Below, one piece after another: positions 36,806-47,457 of a DNA stretch of 64,000 bases (positions are counted from its first letter, which is position 1; each line of letters starts with the position of its first letter). The notes under the pieces are model-generated. The model was not told the DNA's origin. It ran no database searches and worked only from the letters and a program-made list of their open reading frames with translations. This DNA comes from Rhizobium sp. ACO-34A (GTDB taxonomy: Bacteria > Pseudomonadota > Alphaproteobacteria > Rhizobiales > Rhizobiaceae): positions 1 through 64,000 of the forward strand of contig CP021372.1 of the NCBI GenBank assembly GCA_002600635.1, given 5' to 3'. The translations under genes and the position numbers were made by a program.

Positions 36806-38159
36806 GTGACAAAACGGCCCAACGTGATCGTCTTCTTTACGGACCAGCAGCGGTTCGACACGACCGGCCTGCACGGCAATCCCATGGGTCTGACGCCGAA
36901 CTTCGACCGTATTGCGCAGAGGGGCACCCATGTCGCCAACGCCTTCACCTGCCAGCCGCTCTGCGGCCCGGCGCGGTCGGCGCTGCAAACGGGGCGCTAT
37001 GCGACGGCGACCGGAGTGTTCCGCAACGAGAAGCCGCTCGACCCGCAATTGCCGACGCTTGCCCGCGTCTTCGCCGAGAATGGCTATCGCACCGGCTACA
37101 TCGGCAAATGGCATCTGGCCGGCAAGGATCCGGTTCCCGAGGACCTGCGCGGCGGCTATCAGGACTGGCTGGCGGCAAACCATCTCGAGTTCGTTTCCGA
37201 TGCCTATGATACGCGTCTGACGGACGGTGACGGTGTGGAGCATCGCCTTCCGGGTTACCGCGTCGATGCCATGACGGATGCGGCCATCCGCTATGTCGAT
37301 ACCCACAAGGAAGATCCCTTCCTTCTGTTCGTTTCCTTTCTGGAACCGCACCACCAGAACCATACCGACGACTATCCTGCCCCGACCGGCTATCGCGAGG
37401 AATTGCAGAAGCGTCTGTGGACACCACCGGACCTGCAGACGCTTCAGGGCACGTCGAGCTGGCATCTGGCCGGATATTACGGAATGGTCAAACGCCTCGA
37501 TGAAGCCTTCGGGAGGCTTCTGGATGCGCTCAAGAGCCTGAATCTCGAGGACGATACGATCGTTCTTTTCACCTCGGACCATGGTTGCCACTTCAAGACG
37601 AGAAACGACGAATACAAGCGCTCCTGCCACGAATCCTCCATCCGCGTTCCGATGGCCTTTACCGGTCCTGGCTTCGACAGCGGCGGGCAGGTCCGCGCGC
37701 TGGTCAATACCACCGACATCGCTCCGACACTGATCGCCGCCGCCGGCCTGCCGGTGCCGGAGACGATGCAGGGCAGGTCCATCCTGCCGCTCCTACGGGA
37801 TCCCAGGTCCGAATGGCGACAGGAGAGCTTCGTGCAGATTTCCGAAACCGAAACCGGTCGGGCGATCCGCACCGCGCGGTGGAAATATGCCGTCACGGCT
37901 CCTTACGATGCAGAGGCTTCGAACGCCGAGACATACGAGGAAACGGCCCTCTATGATCTGGAAAACGATCCTTACGAACTGGTGAACCTGATCGGCATGC
38001 CGGCTTTCGCCGAGGTGACCGCGGATCTGAGGGAGCGTCTGCTCGCCTGGGTTCTGGAGGTCGAAGGCTACCGGCCACAGGTCTCCGATCACCCGGAAAG
38101 CTACCAGCGGCAGCATCGCCTCAATGCCCTGGATCTGCTGGACGACTATCGAAAAGGCG

Positions 38160-38188
<29 letters not shown>
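36806..38188 (+). CDS. Second sulfatase (formylglycine-dependent)
   Basis: 460 residues. N-terminal metal motif FFTDQQRFD (about 10-18), maturation motif CGPAR at 53-57, the GKWHL signature near 110 and the later metal site FTSDHGCHFKT. The start is GTG with GGAG six bases upstream. No signal peptide, so cytoplasmic like the first sulfatase, from which it differs widely: the two probably act on different esters or successive sulfates. Overlaps the following FGE gene by 29 bases. Confidence 0.93.
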
Positions 38189-39149
<961 letters not shown>

Positions 39150-39725
39150 CCAGCGATGGCCATCGATGCCCTGATCCGGCACGATTGGTGTCTGCGTCCT
39201 TCAAGGCAATAGAGAACCGTTTCTGGGTAGGAACTCGGATATTACACCTCTGTGAAACGATGATCCGTTTGGCACCGCCTTTTCCTTGGCCTTCTTCCGC
39301 TCACAGGCCATGCTTCGAGAATAACTGCCTTGTGGCAGGCCAGTCTCCGCGCATCTCCTCCATATCCCTGTCGTTCCGATTGCCCGCTCCATGGGTGGAG
39401 GGGATAAATAATATTCTATATATTACATAGAATATGAAAACATTGATCTCCATCTTCTACCGGTAGCCAGATAATGTCGCCGGCGCTCCCCTTCATCCGA
39501 AGAATGGAAGAACTCGATGAACATGGCCCCTGCTGCTCGCGAATCAGCCGAGCGTTTCAAATGCTGGCACGCACCGGCAGGTGTCAGTACCGCCGGATTG
39601 TCTTCCTTGAACCGCCAATCAGCGTAGTTCGCCCATCCCGCTGGATCGAAGGCCCTGGCCTTTGCCGTGGCAGGTCCGACCGGACGGCGTACTGAATTCA
39701 CAACCGTCTCGGAAGGAGCGGAAAC
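39150..39725. other. 576-base intergenic region before the organosulfur cluster
   Basis: No gene recognised. It contains the AT-rich inverted repeat at 39411-39435 and a weak frame from 39517 that is broken by TAG at 39625 and then stays open up to the next gene. The probable promoter of the 39726 gene lies in the AT-rich part. Confidence 0.5.
39411..39435. promoter_or_regulatory. AT-rich inverted repeat, probable operator/promoter
   Basis: ATATTCTAT (39411-39419) and ATAGAATAT (39427-39435) around 7 bases, all in an AT-rich island. About 290 bases before the flavoprotein gene. Size and symmetry fit a dimeric regulator site; which regulator is unknown. Confidence 0.45.
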
Positions 39726-40952
39726 ATGACGTTCGTTTACAGGGAAGAGGTTCAGGCCGGACGGCCGGATCTTCTGGAAAAATACGGGCCGGTGTTCCGG
39801 CGGATCGCCGAAGGCACTCTTGAACGGGAGCGGAACCGCCAACTGCCGCACGAACAGATCGCATGGCTGAAGGAGGCCGGGTTCCCGGCCGTGCGGGTTT
39901 CGCGCGAGCACGGCGGGGACGGCGGCTCGATCGTCGATCTCACGGCTCTGCTGATCGCGCTGGCGGAGGCTGATCCGAACATCACGCAGGCGCTTCGCGG
40001 CCATGTGGTTTTCTCCGAGGACCGCATTTTTGCTGACCCCGGCACCGAGCGGGACGCGTGGCTCAAGCGTTTCGTTGCCGGCGAGATTGCCGGAAACGCC
40101 TGGACGGAAATAGGTTCTGCCGTCCTGTGGGGCGTGGGCACCACCCTGAAGAAGGATGGCACCGGCTTCCGCCTCGATGGCAAGAAGTTTTACACGACCG
40201 GCAGCATCTACGCTGAATGGATCGACGTGCTCGCCCGGCGCGAGGATGGGGTCGATGTGCTCGCGCTGGTTCGCTCGAACACCGATGGCGTTACCGTGCG
40301 CGACGATTGGGACGGTTTCGGCCAGAAGACCACCGGCAGCGGCGAGGCGGTCTTCCAGTCTGCTGCAGTCGATCCCGGTAATGTATTCGTTTTTGAAGAT
40401 CGGATTCCCTACCAGACAGCTCTCTTCCAGCTCGTGCTGCTTGCAGCGCTCGCCGGCATCGGTCGGGCGATCGTCCGCGACACGGCCGAACAGGTCCGCA
40501 ACCGTGTGCGTGTCTACAGCACCGGCTCAGGCCCGACGGACCGCCAGGACCCGCAGATCCAGCAGGTCGTCGGTCAGCTTGCCGGACTGTCCTACGCGAC
40601 AGAAGCGAGCACGTTGCGGGCCGCGGCGGCAGTCCAGCGAGCCTTCGAGGCGAAGTCGGCGGGGCCGGAAGCCGTGAAGGCAGCAGCCCAGATCGCAGAC
40701 ATCGAAGTCTATACCGCACAGACGATCGTCACCGAATTCACCCAGCGCGCGGGGAGCCTCCTGTTCAATGCGCTCAGCGCATCGGCAGCGCGTGAAAGCC
40801 AGGCCCTCGACCGGCACTGGCGAAATGCCAGGACGCTGTCCTCCCACAACCCGGTCATCAACAAGGAACGGATCGTCGGTGACTGGCATGTCAACGGTAC
40901 GCCGCCGCCGCTCAACTGGTCTATCGGCCTTCCGCCATCCCCGGCGAAATAA
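39726..40952 (+). CDS. Acyl-CoA-dehydrogenase-fold flavin monooxygenase (DszC/SfnB-like)
   Basis: 408 residues. The fold is that of acyl-CoA dehydrogenases, but the family markers are those of sulfur-acquisition oxygenases: RDDWDGFGQKTTGSG in the beta domain and LDRHWRNARTLSSHNP near the C-terminus. Such enzymes use reduced FMN from a separate reductase to oxidise sulfides, sulfones or thiophenes. The ribosome site is GGAAGGAG. First gene of a run that includes a BMP-type importer, a second related enzyme and a class C flavin monooxygenase. The substrate is not predictable. Confidence 0.87.
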   Translation: MTFVYREEVQAGRPDLLEKYGPVFRRIAEGTLERERNRQLPHEQIAWLKEAGFPAVRVSREHGGDGGSIVDLTALLIALAEADPNITQALRGHVVFSEDRIFADPGTERDAWLKRFVAGEIAGNAWTEIGSAVLWGVGTTLKKDGTGFRLDGKKFYTTGSIYAEWIDVLARREDGVDVLALVRSNTDGVTVRDDWDGFGQKTTGSGEAVFQSAAVDPGNVFVFEDRIPYQTALFQLVLLAALAGIGRAIVRDTAEQVRNRVRVYSTGSGPTDRQDPQIQQVVGQLAGLSYATEASTLRAAAAVQRAFEAKSAGPEAVKAAAQIADIEVYTAQTIVTEFTQRAGSLLFNALSASAARESQALDRHWRNARTLSSHNPVINKERIVGDWHVNGTPPPLNWSIGLPPSPAK

Positions 40953-41001
40953 CCGGATCGACAGCGAAGGCGAGACGACAGGCAATGCGGGAACGGGAAG
41001 T

Positions 41002-41601
41002 TTGAAGGGTCAGTTGAAACATGCGATCGCCTGCGTCTTTGCCATGCTGGCGCTTGCTCCGGCACAGGCACAGGTGATCGATGTCACCGACTGGGCTCGA
41101 CGCTTGCCGGTCAGCGCGTCGGCATACGGCGTCAAGGTGGAGCCGACCTATCTGGCTTCGATCGAGGTCACGCGCAGCGAGGATGTTTTCAGTATCCTGG
41201 GCGGCGCCCCGGCATGGGCCGAACGTTCGCGGGAAACGGTCGCCGTGGACCGCGGGGGCGCCATTCGCCATACCGAATGTCCGCCCGGCATGGCCTGTTC
41301 CGGCCTTGCTCATCCCGCCGGCTTCCTGTCGGGCGCCGCATTGCTTGCCGCGCTTCGCGCCGGACAGGAACTCGGCCTCTCTTCGACCGAACCATATGGC
41401 CGGTTCGAGGTGCTCTGCCTGCCCGCCGAAAAACTTGGCATCCGGAAACCGATCCTCGATCCCTGTTTCGAGCGGGCATCCGGCCTGGTGATCGCCCACA
41501 AGAACCGTTTCAGCCATCGGATCGATGGTCCGTCCCTCGACCCGGCAACGCTTCAAATCAACAGCACGACAACATTCCAACCAAAGGACAAGGCCCCATG
41601 A
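41002..41601 (+). CDS. Periplasmic protein of unknown function
   Basis: About 199 residues if started at TTG 41002 (a second TTG at 41014 is equally possible; no ATG fits before the signal peptide). A Sec signal peptide (ACVFAMLALAPAQAQ) leads to a soluble domain with four cysteines, two of them in TECPPGMACSG and one each in EVLCLP and DPCFER. I recognise no family. It lies between the flavin monooxygenase and the BMP-family binding protein, with 4 bases overlapping the latter, so it may help capture the imported substrate. Start uncertain. Confidence 0.6.
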   Translation: MKGQLKHAIACVFAMLALAPAQAQVIDVTDWARRLPVSASAYGVKVEPTYLASIEVTRSEDVFSILGGAPAWAERSRETVAVDRGGAIRHTECPPGMACSGLAHPAGFLSGAALLAALRAGQELGLSSTEPYGRFEVLCLPAEKLGIRKPILDPCFERASGLVIAHKNRFSHRIDGPSLDPATLQINSTTTFQPKDKAP

Positions 41602-42584
41602 GCCTCAAGAAACATCTTCCCTTCGCTGCCTTGCTCGCTGTGGGCCTTTCGGCCGGTGTCGCCTTTGCCGATCCGCTCAAGGTCGCCATTCTTGTGCCCG
41701 GTCATGCCAATGACGGAGCGTTCAACCAGGTTGCTCGCGAAGCGGCCGAGAAACTCGCCAAGGATGGCGAAATCGTTTTCGAACTGCGAGAGGAACTGGC
41801 CGATCCCTCCAAGTCCGAACCGGTCATCCGTCAATATGCCTCTCGCGGGTATGATCTGGTCATCGGCCACGGCATCGAGCTTTCCGATCCGATTCTGAAA
41901 GTCGCCAAGGATTTTCCGCAGGTGCATTTTGCAGCGTCCGGCGGGCCTGATCTCGCGGACCGGCTGGTCGGCAATGTCGATGGCTGGACCTACGATTTCG
42001 GCCAGTAGGGATATCTCGGGGGCGTGATCGCCGGCAAGATTTCCGGGCTTGAAAAAGTCGGCTTGGTCGGCGGCCCGGAACTGGCCTTCGTGAAGGCGTC
42101 CCACGCCGGGTTCAAGGCGGGCTTCAAGGAAGGCAATCCGTCGGCGACGCTCCTCGAAACCTATACGGGTTCCTTCGACGACGCCCAGAAAGCGGCTGAA
42201 GTGACACGCGGCTTCGTTGCGCAGGGCGCCAAGCTGGTGTGGACCTCCGGCGACGGTATCGGCAACGGCGTGGCCGCAGCCGCTGCCCAGGAGGGCGCGC
42301 TCACCATCGGCGTGACCGGCGAGGCAGGCGGCTTTGCCAAGAAGGTCAACCTCGTCTCGGTCGTGCTCGACATGCACCCGACCTACAAGGCTTATGTCGA
42401 TGACATCAAGGCGGGTACGTTCGGCAAGAAGTTCTTCGTTTCCGGTATCGGCAACAAGGGTCTGGTGCTGACTGATATCAACACGCTCGGCGCGGCGTTG
42501 CCTGCGGATGTCTCGGCTGAAATCGATGCGCTGGTGGCCGATCTCGCTTCCGGCGAGAAGACGCTGCCGAACTTCTTCGAGTAA
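41598..42584 (+). pseudogene. BMP-family ABC substrate-binding protein, interrupted by in-frame TAG
   Basis: The frame encodes a complete 328-codon basic membrane protein/nucleoside-type binding protein: signal peptide (LPFAALLAVGLSAGVAFA), VAILVPGHANDGAFNQ, then after the stop GYLGGVIAGKISG and on to the natural end. Codon 137 (42006-42008) is TAG between DFGQ and GYLGG, with no change of frame on either side. A single CAG- or TAC-type to TAG change would explain it. Either a recent nonsense mutation (the importer would lose its receptor), a sequencing error, or suppression. All other genes of the system look intact. Confidence 0.85.
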
Positions 42585-42591
42585 GCGCCGA

Positions 42592-44103
42592 ATGTCGACC
42601 GATCCCATTCTTCTGACTGCCGTTTCCAAGCGTTTCGGGTCTGTTGTGGCTCTGGACAACGCCGGCATAGGCCTGCAGAAGGGTGGCGTCGCGGCGATCG
42701 TGGGAGAAAACGGCGCCGGCAAATCCACACTGGCAAAGATCATTGCCGGCATCTTGCCGAAGGATGCCGGAGATATCGTCGTCAACGGCGTGCCGGTTGC
42801 GAACTGGTCGCGGCGGCAGGCCTTGCAGGCTGGAATAGGCTTCGTGCCGCAGACACTCTCGCTGGTCGCCACGCTCTCCGTTCTCGACAACTATCTGCTT
42901 GCCGGGCAGGGTTTCAGGCTCGACCGAAAGCAGGCTCTTGCCGAGCTTTCCCGGGCGGCGGAGGCCATGGGGACCGACATCGATTTCCTCCGTCCGTCGG
43001 AAAAGCTGAGTCTTGCGGAGCGTCAGCTCGGAGAAATCGTCGCGGCGCTTGCCGGCGGCGCCAACGTGCTGCTGCTCGATGAACCCACCTCTGCACTCGG
43101 CCCAGTGGAGGTGGATCGGCTGATCGGCACGATGCGCAAGCTCGGGGCAAGCGGCCGGACGGTCGGGCTCGTCACCCACCGTATTTCGGAGGTGATGGAA
43201 GCCGCCGATCGCGTTACCGTGCTGCGCGCAGGTCGGGTGGTGTACGATGGGGAGACGGCCGGGCTGGAACGCGAGGCCGTGGCGCGGCTGATGGTTGGCG
43301 ACCGGAACCGCTCCCTGCGGGTGAGGACACCGTTTTCCAGCGGACGGGCGCGACTGACGGTCGAGAACCTTACTGTCGTGGATGCCGACCAGACACTGCT
43401 CGATCGTGTGTCGCTGGTTCTGCGCGAAGGCGAAATCCTCGCTGTGGCCGGTGTTTCGAGCGCGAGCCAACCGGCCCTTGCGGAGGCGATCGCCGGACTT
43501 CGCGCCATCTCCAGCGGCCGGGTTGCGCTTGACGGGCGAGAGGTTACGGCAGATCCGCATGCTGCTTTCAGGGCCGGTCTTGCCTTCATTCCCGAAAACC
43601 GTTCGGACGGCGTCGTTGCCGGCTTGAGCATTTCTGAAAACGCCAGCCTGCCCAAGCTGTCGGATCCGGTTCTTTCGCGTTTCGGTTTACGCCGAAAGAA
43701 AGCCGAAGCCGATCTTGGAGCCGGTGTCATCCGTGATTTCGACATACGCCCGCCGCAACCGGACGCGAAAGCGGGCGGGCTTTCAGGCGGCAATCAACAG
43801 AAGCTGCTGGTCGGCCGGGAACTGGCGATCCGGCCCGCCGTCATCGTAGCGCACGGACCGACGCAGGGTCTCGATCTGGCAGCGGCGGCGATCATCCGCA
43901 ACGGGTTGACGCAGGCGGCGGATGCGGGCGCGGCAGTGCTCGTCATCTCAGCCGATCTCGACGAGCTGCTCGACATCGCCAATCGTCTCGTCGTGCTGTT
44001 CGAAGGGCGCATCGTGGCGGAATTCGATCTCTCGTCGCCGCCAGATATCGACCGGATCGGTCAGGCCATGACGGGCTTGAAACCTGTGCAAGAGCCCGCG
44101 TGA
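42592..44103 (+). CDS. BMP-type ABC importer ATPase (two ATPase domains)
   Basis: 503 residues, two ATPase halves as in nucleoside (YufO/RbsA-like) importers. The first half has Walker A GENGAGKST (about 37-45) and Walker B VLLLDEPTSALGP. The second half keeps LSGGNQQK and AHGPTQGLD, but its P-loop position reads GVSSASQPAL instead of the usual GVSGNGQ-type loop, so it has lost the glycines. Such second sites are often weak in this family, but this one is more eroded. Seven bases after the binding-protein frame. Confidence 0.92.
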   Translation: MSTDPILLTAVSKRFGSVVALDNAGIGLQKGGVAAIVGENGAGKSTLAKIIAGILPKDAGDIVVNGVPVANWSRRQALQAGIGFVPQTLSLVATLSVLDNYLLAGQGFRLDRKQALAELSRAAEAMGTDIDFLRPSEKLSLAERQLGEIVAALAGGANVLLLDEPTSALGPVEVDRLIGTMRKLGASGRTVGLVTHRISEVMEAADRVTVLRAGRVVYDGETAGLEREAVARLMVGDRNRSLRVRTPFSSGRARLTVENLTVVDADQTLLDRVSLVLREGEILAVAGVSSASQPALAEAIAGLRAISSGRVALDGREVTADPHAAFRAGLAFIPENRSDGVVAGLSISENASLPKLSDPVLSRFGLRRKKAEADLGAGVIRDFDIRPPQPDAKAGGLSGGNQQKLLVGRELAIRPAVIVAHGPTQGLDLAAAAIIRNGLTQAADAGAAVLVISADLDELLDIANRLVVLFEGRIVAEFDLSSPPDIDRIGQAMTGLKPVQEPA

Positions 44104-44158
44104 CCCACATGGCCTTTTCATCTTTTTCCAAACCCGCCTTTCATCAGGAATTTGAATC

Positions 44159-45409
44159 ATGACCACAGGCAAACTTCCTCCGCTTCTGGGGGCAGCTTTT
44201 CCAGCCACCGGCTTTTCCGGCGAGGAATTCTCCGCTCTGGCGCAACTGCAATCGGTCATCGACCGGGAAATTCTACCTCGTGCCGGCGAAAACGAAGCCG
44301 CCGGACGTTATCCGACAGCCTCGATCGCGGCGCTCAAATCGAGTGGTTTCCTGAGAGCCGTGCTACCGGTGGATCTTGGCGGCCTCGCAATTTCCCATCG
44401 CGCATCGCTGGAAGCGCAGCTTAGGCTTGCCAGCGCCGATGCCTCGGTCGCTCAGCTTTACAAGGTGCATGATGAAATCGTGCGCGAAATGCTGACCTAC
44501 TGCCCCGATGCTTTGAAGCCGGTTCTCGCTAGAGAGATTATCGAGAAACAGGCGATCATCGGGCTCGCGGTCGCCGAAAGCGGCCGTACTGTCGCCGATC
44601 CGTTGAAAACGACCGCGCTGCCCCGCCCGGATGGCGGTTTTGTCGTGCATGGCACGAAGATCTATACCACGGGCGCTGCCGAGGCCGACTATATCGCCAC
44701 ATGGGCCTTCAATCCCCATGCCCCTGGCGCGGCCGACAACCCGCTCGCCGGCATGCAGTTAAACCTCATCCCTCCCGATGCCAGGGGTGTGACGATCCAT
44801 CGAGACTGGGATCCGATCGGACAGCGGGCAACCGATTCCGGCACGATCACATTCGATCAGGTGGAGACCGATCCGGTACTCAACGCCACCATACCGGGCA
44901 AGTTCTCCCCGCCGCATGCTTCCTTGCGCTACCAGGCCGGCTTTGCGGCGATCATGATCGGCTCCGCAATCGGAGCGCTGCGTGAGGCGGCAGGTTTCGT
45001 CAGCGCCAAAAGCCGACCCTGGCCATCCGCCGGGGTGGACAACGCTGCGGACGACCTGCTGACGCGCCGGCTTGCCGGCGAGCTGACCGCCGATCTCGTT
45101 GCGGCCTATTCGCTGCTTCTTACCGTTGCCGATCTGCTCGACGCCCATGAACGCGGCGAGATCGACCGCACGGCGCTCGCCATTCCGGTTTATGCGGCAA
45201 AGGTCTCGGCGCACAGGGCGGCCCTTGCTGCAGCATCCGAGATCTTCACGCTCATGGGCACGCGCTCCGTGGCTCGTTCGAACGGCTTCGACCGGCACTG
45301 GCGAAATATCCGCGTGCTGTCACTCCATGATCCCGTTCAATGGAAGCAGGCCGAAATCGGCCGCCATGTGTTGACCGGATGGAACCCCGAACCCGGACTT
45401 TATCAATGA
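44159..45409 (+). CDS. Second DszC/SfnB-like flavin oxidoreductase
   Basis: 416 residues, acyl-CoA dehydrogenase fold: helical N-terminal domain, beta domain with GTKIYTTGAAEADYIA and HRDWDPIGQRATDSG, and C-terminal helices ending FDRHWRNIRVLSLHDP. Related to, but clearly distinct from, the enzyme at 39726 (lower similarity outside the shared motifs). Probably a second step or second substrate in the same organosulfur route. It is followed with a 4-base ATGA overlap by the importer permease, which ties enzyme and transport together. Confidence 0.86.
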   Translation: MTTGKLPPLLGAAFPATGFSGEEFSALAQLQSVIDREILPRAGENEAAGRYPTASIAALKSSGFLRAVLPVDLGGLAISHRASLEAQLRLASADASVAQLYKVHDEIVREMLTYCPDALKPVLAREIIEKQAIIGLAVAESGRTVADPLKTTALPRPDGGFVVHGTKIYTTGAAEADYIATWAFNPHAPGAADNPLAGMQLNLIPPDARGVTIHRDWDPIGQRATDSGTITFDQVETDPVLNATIPGKFSPPHASLRYQAGFAAIMIGSAIGALREAAGFVSAKSRPWPSAGVDNAADDLLTRRLAGELTADLVAAYSLLLTVADLLDAHERGEIDRTALAIPVYAAKVSAHRAALAAASEIFTLMGTRSVARSNGFDRHWRNIRVLSLHDPVQWKQAEIGRHVLTGWNPEPGLYQ

Positions 45410-46428
45410 CAGGTTCCGGTATCGAACGCCTTTACGGACTGGCGCCGGTTACGATCGGGCTCGCGGTTTTGTCGCTGTTGCTGGTTCTGCTTGTCGCATC
45501 GGCGGGCGCCGATCCCCGCGCCGCCATCGTCGAGCTTGCCTATGGCGCGTTCGGGGAACGCTATCTGGTCGCCGAGACGGTCGTTACCGCCATTCCGCTG
45601 GCGCTCGTCGGGCTCGGTGTGATTCCGGCGCTGAGAGCCGGCCTGTTCACGATCGGCAGCCAGGGACAGTTGATCGCCGGGGCCGCGGTGTCGGTGGCGC
45701 TGATCGAGGCGTTTTCCGGTTTCGGCGCAGTCGCTCTGCTGGCTATCGGCTTGATCGGCGGGGTTTGCGGCGGTGCTTTTTACGCCCTCATACCCGCCTT
45801 CCTGCGCAGCCGTTTTTCCGTCAATGAGATCCTCTCTACGTTGCTTTTGAACTACATCGCTGCAATCGGTCTGGTCTGGCTTCTCAAGGGGCCGCTCGCC
45901 ACGGCGGCGCAGACAGCGACGCCGCGTAGCGATGCCCTGCCGGACGCGGCCGTGATTCCGCTTTTCATGGAAAACACGCGTCTTCACTGGGGCATCGTCC
46001 TTGTCCCGGTTCTGGCGGCTCTTCTCCTCTACTGGATGCGGACGGGAAGCAGGCTGAAGTTCGATATCTTTTCCACTCACCCACCGCTGGCTGCTCGTCT
46101 GGGGCTCAGCGAACATCGCGCTGTATACGGCACGCTCATCTTCTCCGGTGTCGCCGCGGGTCTTGCAGGCTGGGTGCAGGTGGCCGGCGTCACGCACACG
46201 CTCTACGCTTCAGTGGATGGCGGGCTGGGCTTCCGTGGAATTCTGGTAGCGGTGCTCGGAGGGCTACATCCTATCGGTGCGGTCGCCGCCGCGCTCTTTC
46301 TTGCGGCGTTGAGCACCGGGGCACAAGGCGTGCAGCTCGGAACCGGCGTACCGGCGGCAATCGCCATCGTCGCCGAGGGGTTGATCCTGCTTTTCGCAGC
46401 GATCCTTTTCACGCGGCGAAAGGTCTGA
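45406..46428 (+). CDS. BMP-type ABC importer permease 1 (YufP-like)
   Basis: 340 residues, eight or more hydrophobic segments; PLALVGLGVIPALRAGLFTIG and NEILSTLLLNYIA are typical of the nucleoside-type permeases of the BPD-transp-2 family. The ATG at 45406 overlaps the stop of the upstream flavin enzyme. Confidence 0.92.
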   Translation: MTGSGIERLYGLAPVTIGLAVLSLLLVLLVASAGADPRAAIVELAYGAFGERYLVAETVVTAIPLALVGLGVIPALRAGLFTIGSQGQLIAGAAVSVALIEAFSGFGAVALLAIGLIGGVCGGAFYALIPAFLRSRFSVNEILSTLLLNYIAAIGLVWLLKGPLATAAQTATPRSDALPDAAVIPLFMENTRLHWGIVLVPVLAALLLYWMRTGSRLKFDIFSTHPPLAARLGLSEHRAVYGTLIFSGVAAGLAGWVQVAGVTHTLYASVDGGLGFRGILVAVLGGLHPIGAVAAALFLAALSTGAQGVQLGTGVPAAIAIVAEGLILLFAAILFTRRKV

Positions 46429-46436
46429 GGTTAGCG

Positions 46437-47345
46437 ATGGACTGGTCCGATCCCATTTTCTGGGAAATCGTGCTTGGCGGCATGATACGTCTGGCGACGC
46501 CTGTTTTTCTTGCGGCGATTGGCGAAATGATCACGGAGCGCGCCGGCACGATCAATCTCGGCATTGACGGCATCATGACCGCCGGCGCTTTCGCCGCCGT
46601 CGTGGCGGCCAATCTCGCAGGCTGGCCCGCGGGCGTCGGGGCAGCCCTCGTGACAGGAGCACTTTACGGGCTGCTTCTGGCGCTTTGCGTCATCCGGTTT
46701 CAAGCGAACCAGATCGTCGTGGGCATTGCGCTTTCTCTGATCGGTGCCGGCCTTACCTCCTATTTTTTCCAGCTCTGGCAGCCGTCCGGGCAGGTGGCCA
46801 TCTTCGTGCCTCTGGTTCCGAAGCTTGATATCGCCTGGCTTGGCGGGGCGCCGTTCGTCGGAACCATTCTCTTCGGCCAGAATGTCTTCGTCTACGGCAT
46901 GGTCGTGCTGCTCGCCGTCAGCCTGTTCGTAATGCAACGCACGCGGATCGGGCTTGCGCTGCGCGCTGTCGGTGACGATCCGGCGGCGGCGAGCCTGCGC
47001 GGCGTCCATGTCACCCGCGTCCGCTATCTGGCCCTGACGCTCGGCGGCGCATTGATGGGGCTTGCCGGCGCCTCGATCACACTCGGCGTCCTTGGCTCCT
47101 TCAATGACGGGTTGACGAATGGCCGGGGCTACATTGCGCTCGCTGTGGTGATGATCGGCCGCTGGTCTCCTCTCGGGGCGTTCTGCGGCGCCCTGGCGTT
47201 CGCGTTCTTCGACAGCCTCGGCCTGCGCTGGCAGGGCGCGTCAAACGGGATTCCGTCGGAAGTCTTCTCAATCCTGCCTTATGTCATGACGCTCGCGGCT
47301 CTTGTTCTGACCTCCAGAGGAAAAGTTGGCCCACGAGCGCTGTGA
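46437..47345 (+). CDS. BMP-type ABC importer permease 2 (YufQ-like)
   Basis: 302 residues, with the family start IGEMITERAGTINLGIDG and the GDDPAAASLRGVHVTRVRYLAL loop that contacts the ATPase. It begins 8 bases after permease 1. The usual purine-nucleoside importers have this exact pair, but here no nucleoside catabolic gene is nearby. Confidence 0.92.
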   Translation: MDWSDPIFWEIVLGGMIRLATPVFLAAIGEMITERAGTINLGIDGIMTAGAFAAVVAANLAGWPAGVGAALVTGALYGLLLALCVIRFQANQIVVGIALSLIGAGLTSYFFQLWQPSGQVAIFVPLVPKLDIAWLGGAPFVGTILFGQNVFVYGMVVLLAVSLFVMQRTRIGLALRAVGDDPAAASLRGVHVTRVRYLALTLGGALMGLAGASITLGVLGSFNDGLTNGRGYIALAVVMIGRWSPLGAFCGALAFAFFDSLGLRWQGASNGIPSEVFSILPYVMTLAALVLTSRGKVGPRAL

Positions 47346-47457
47346 CGAATGTGGCGGAAAGGCATTCTACCAAATAATACATAAATAACATGTAATTACT
47401 GTAAAATTGAACGTGGACGCTATATTCGTCTGAGCCGAAAGATCGAAAGGGAAAAAC

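Noticed and set aside
39517..39729. Small frame before the flavin monooxygenase, broken by TAG at 39625 and ending across the next start codon
   Set aside because: Tempting because a second amber codon occurs in this cluster, but there is no recognisable product and the opposite strand looks equally open; chance is likely.
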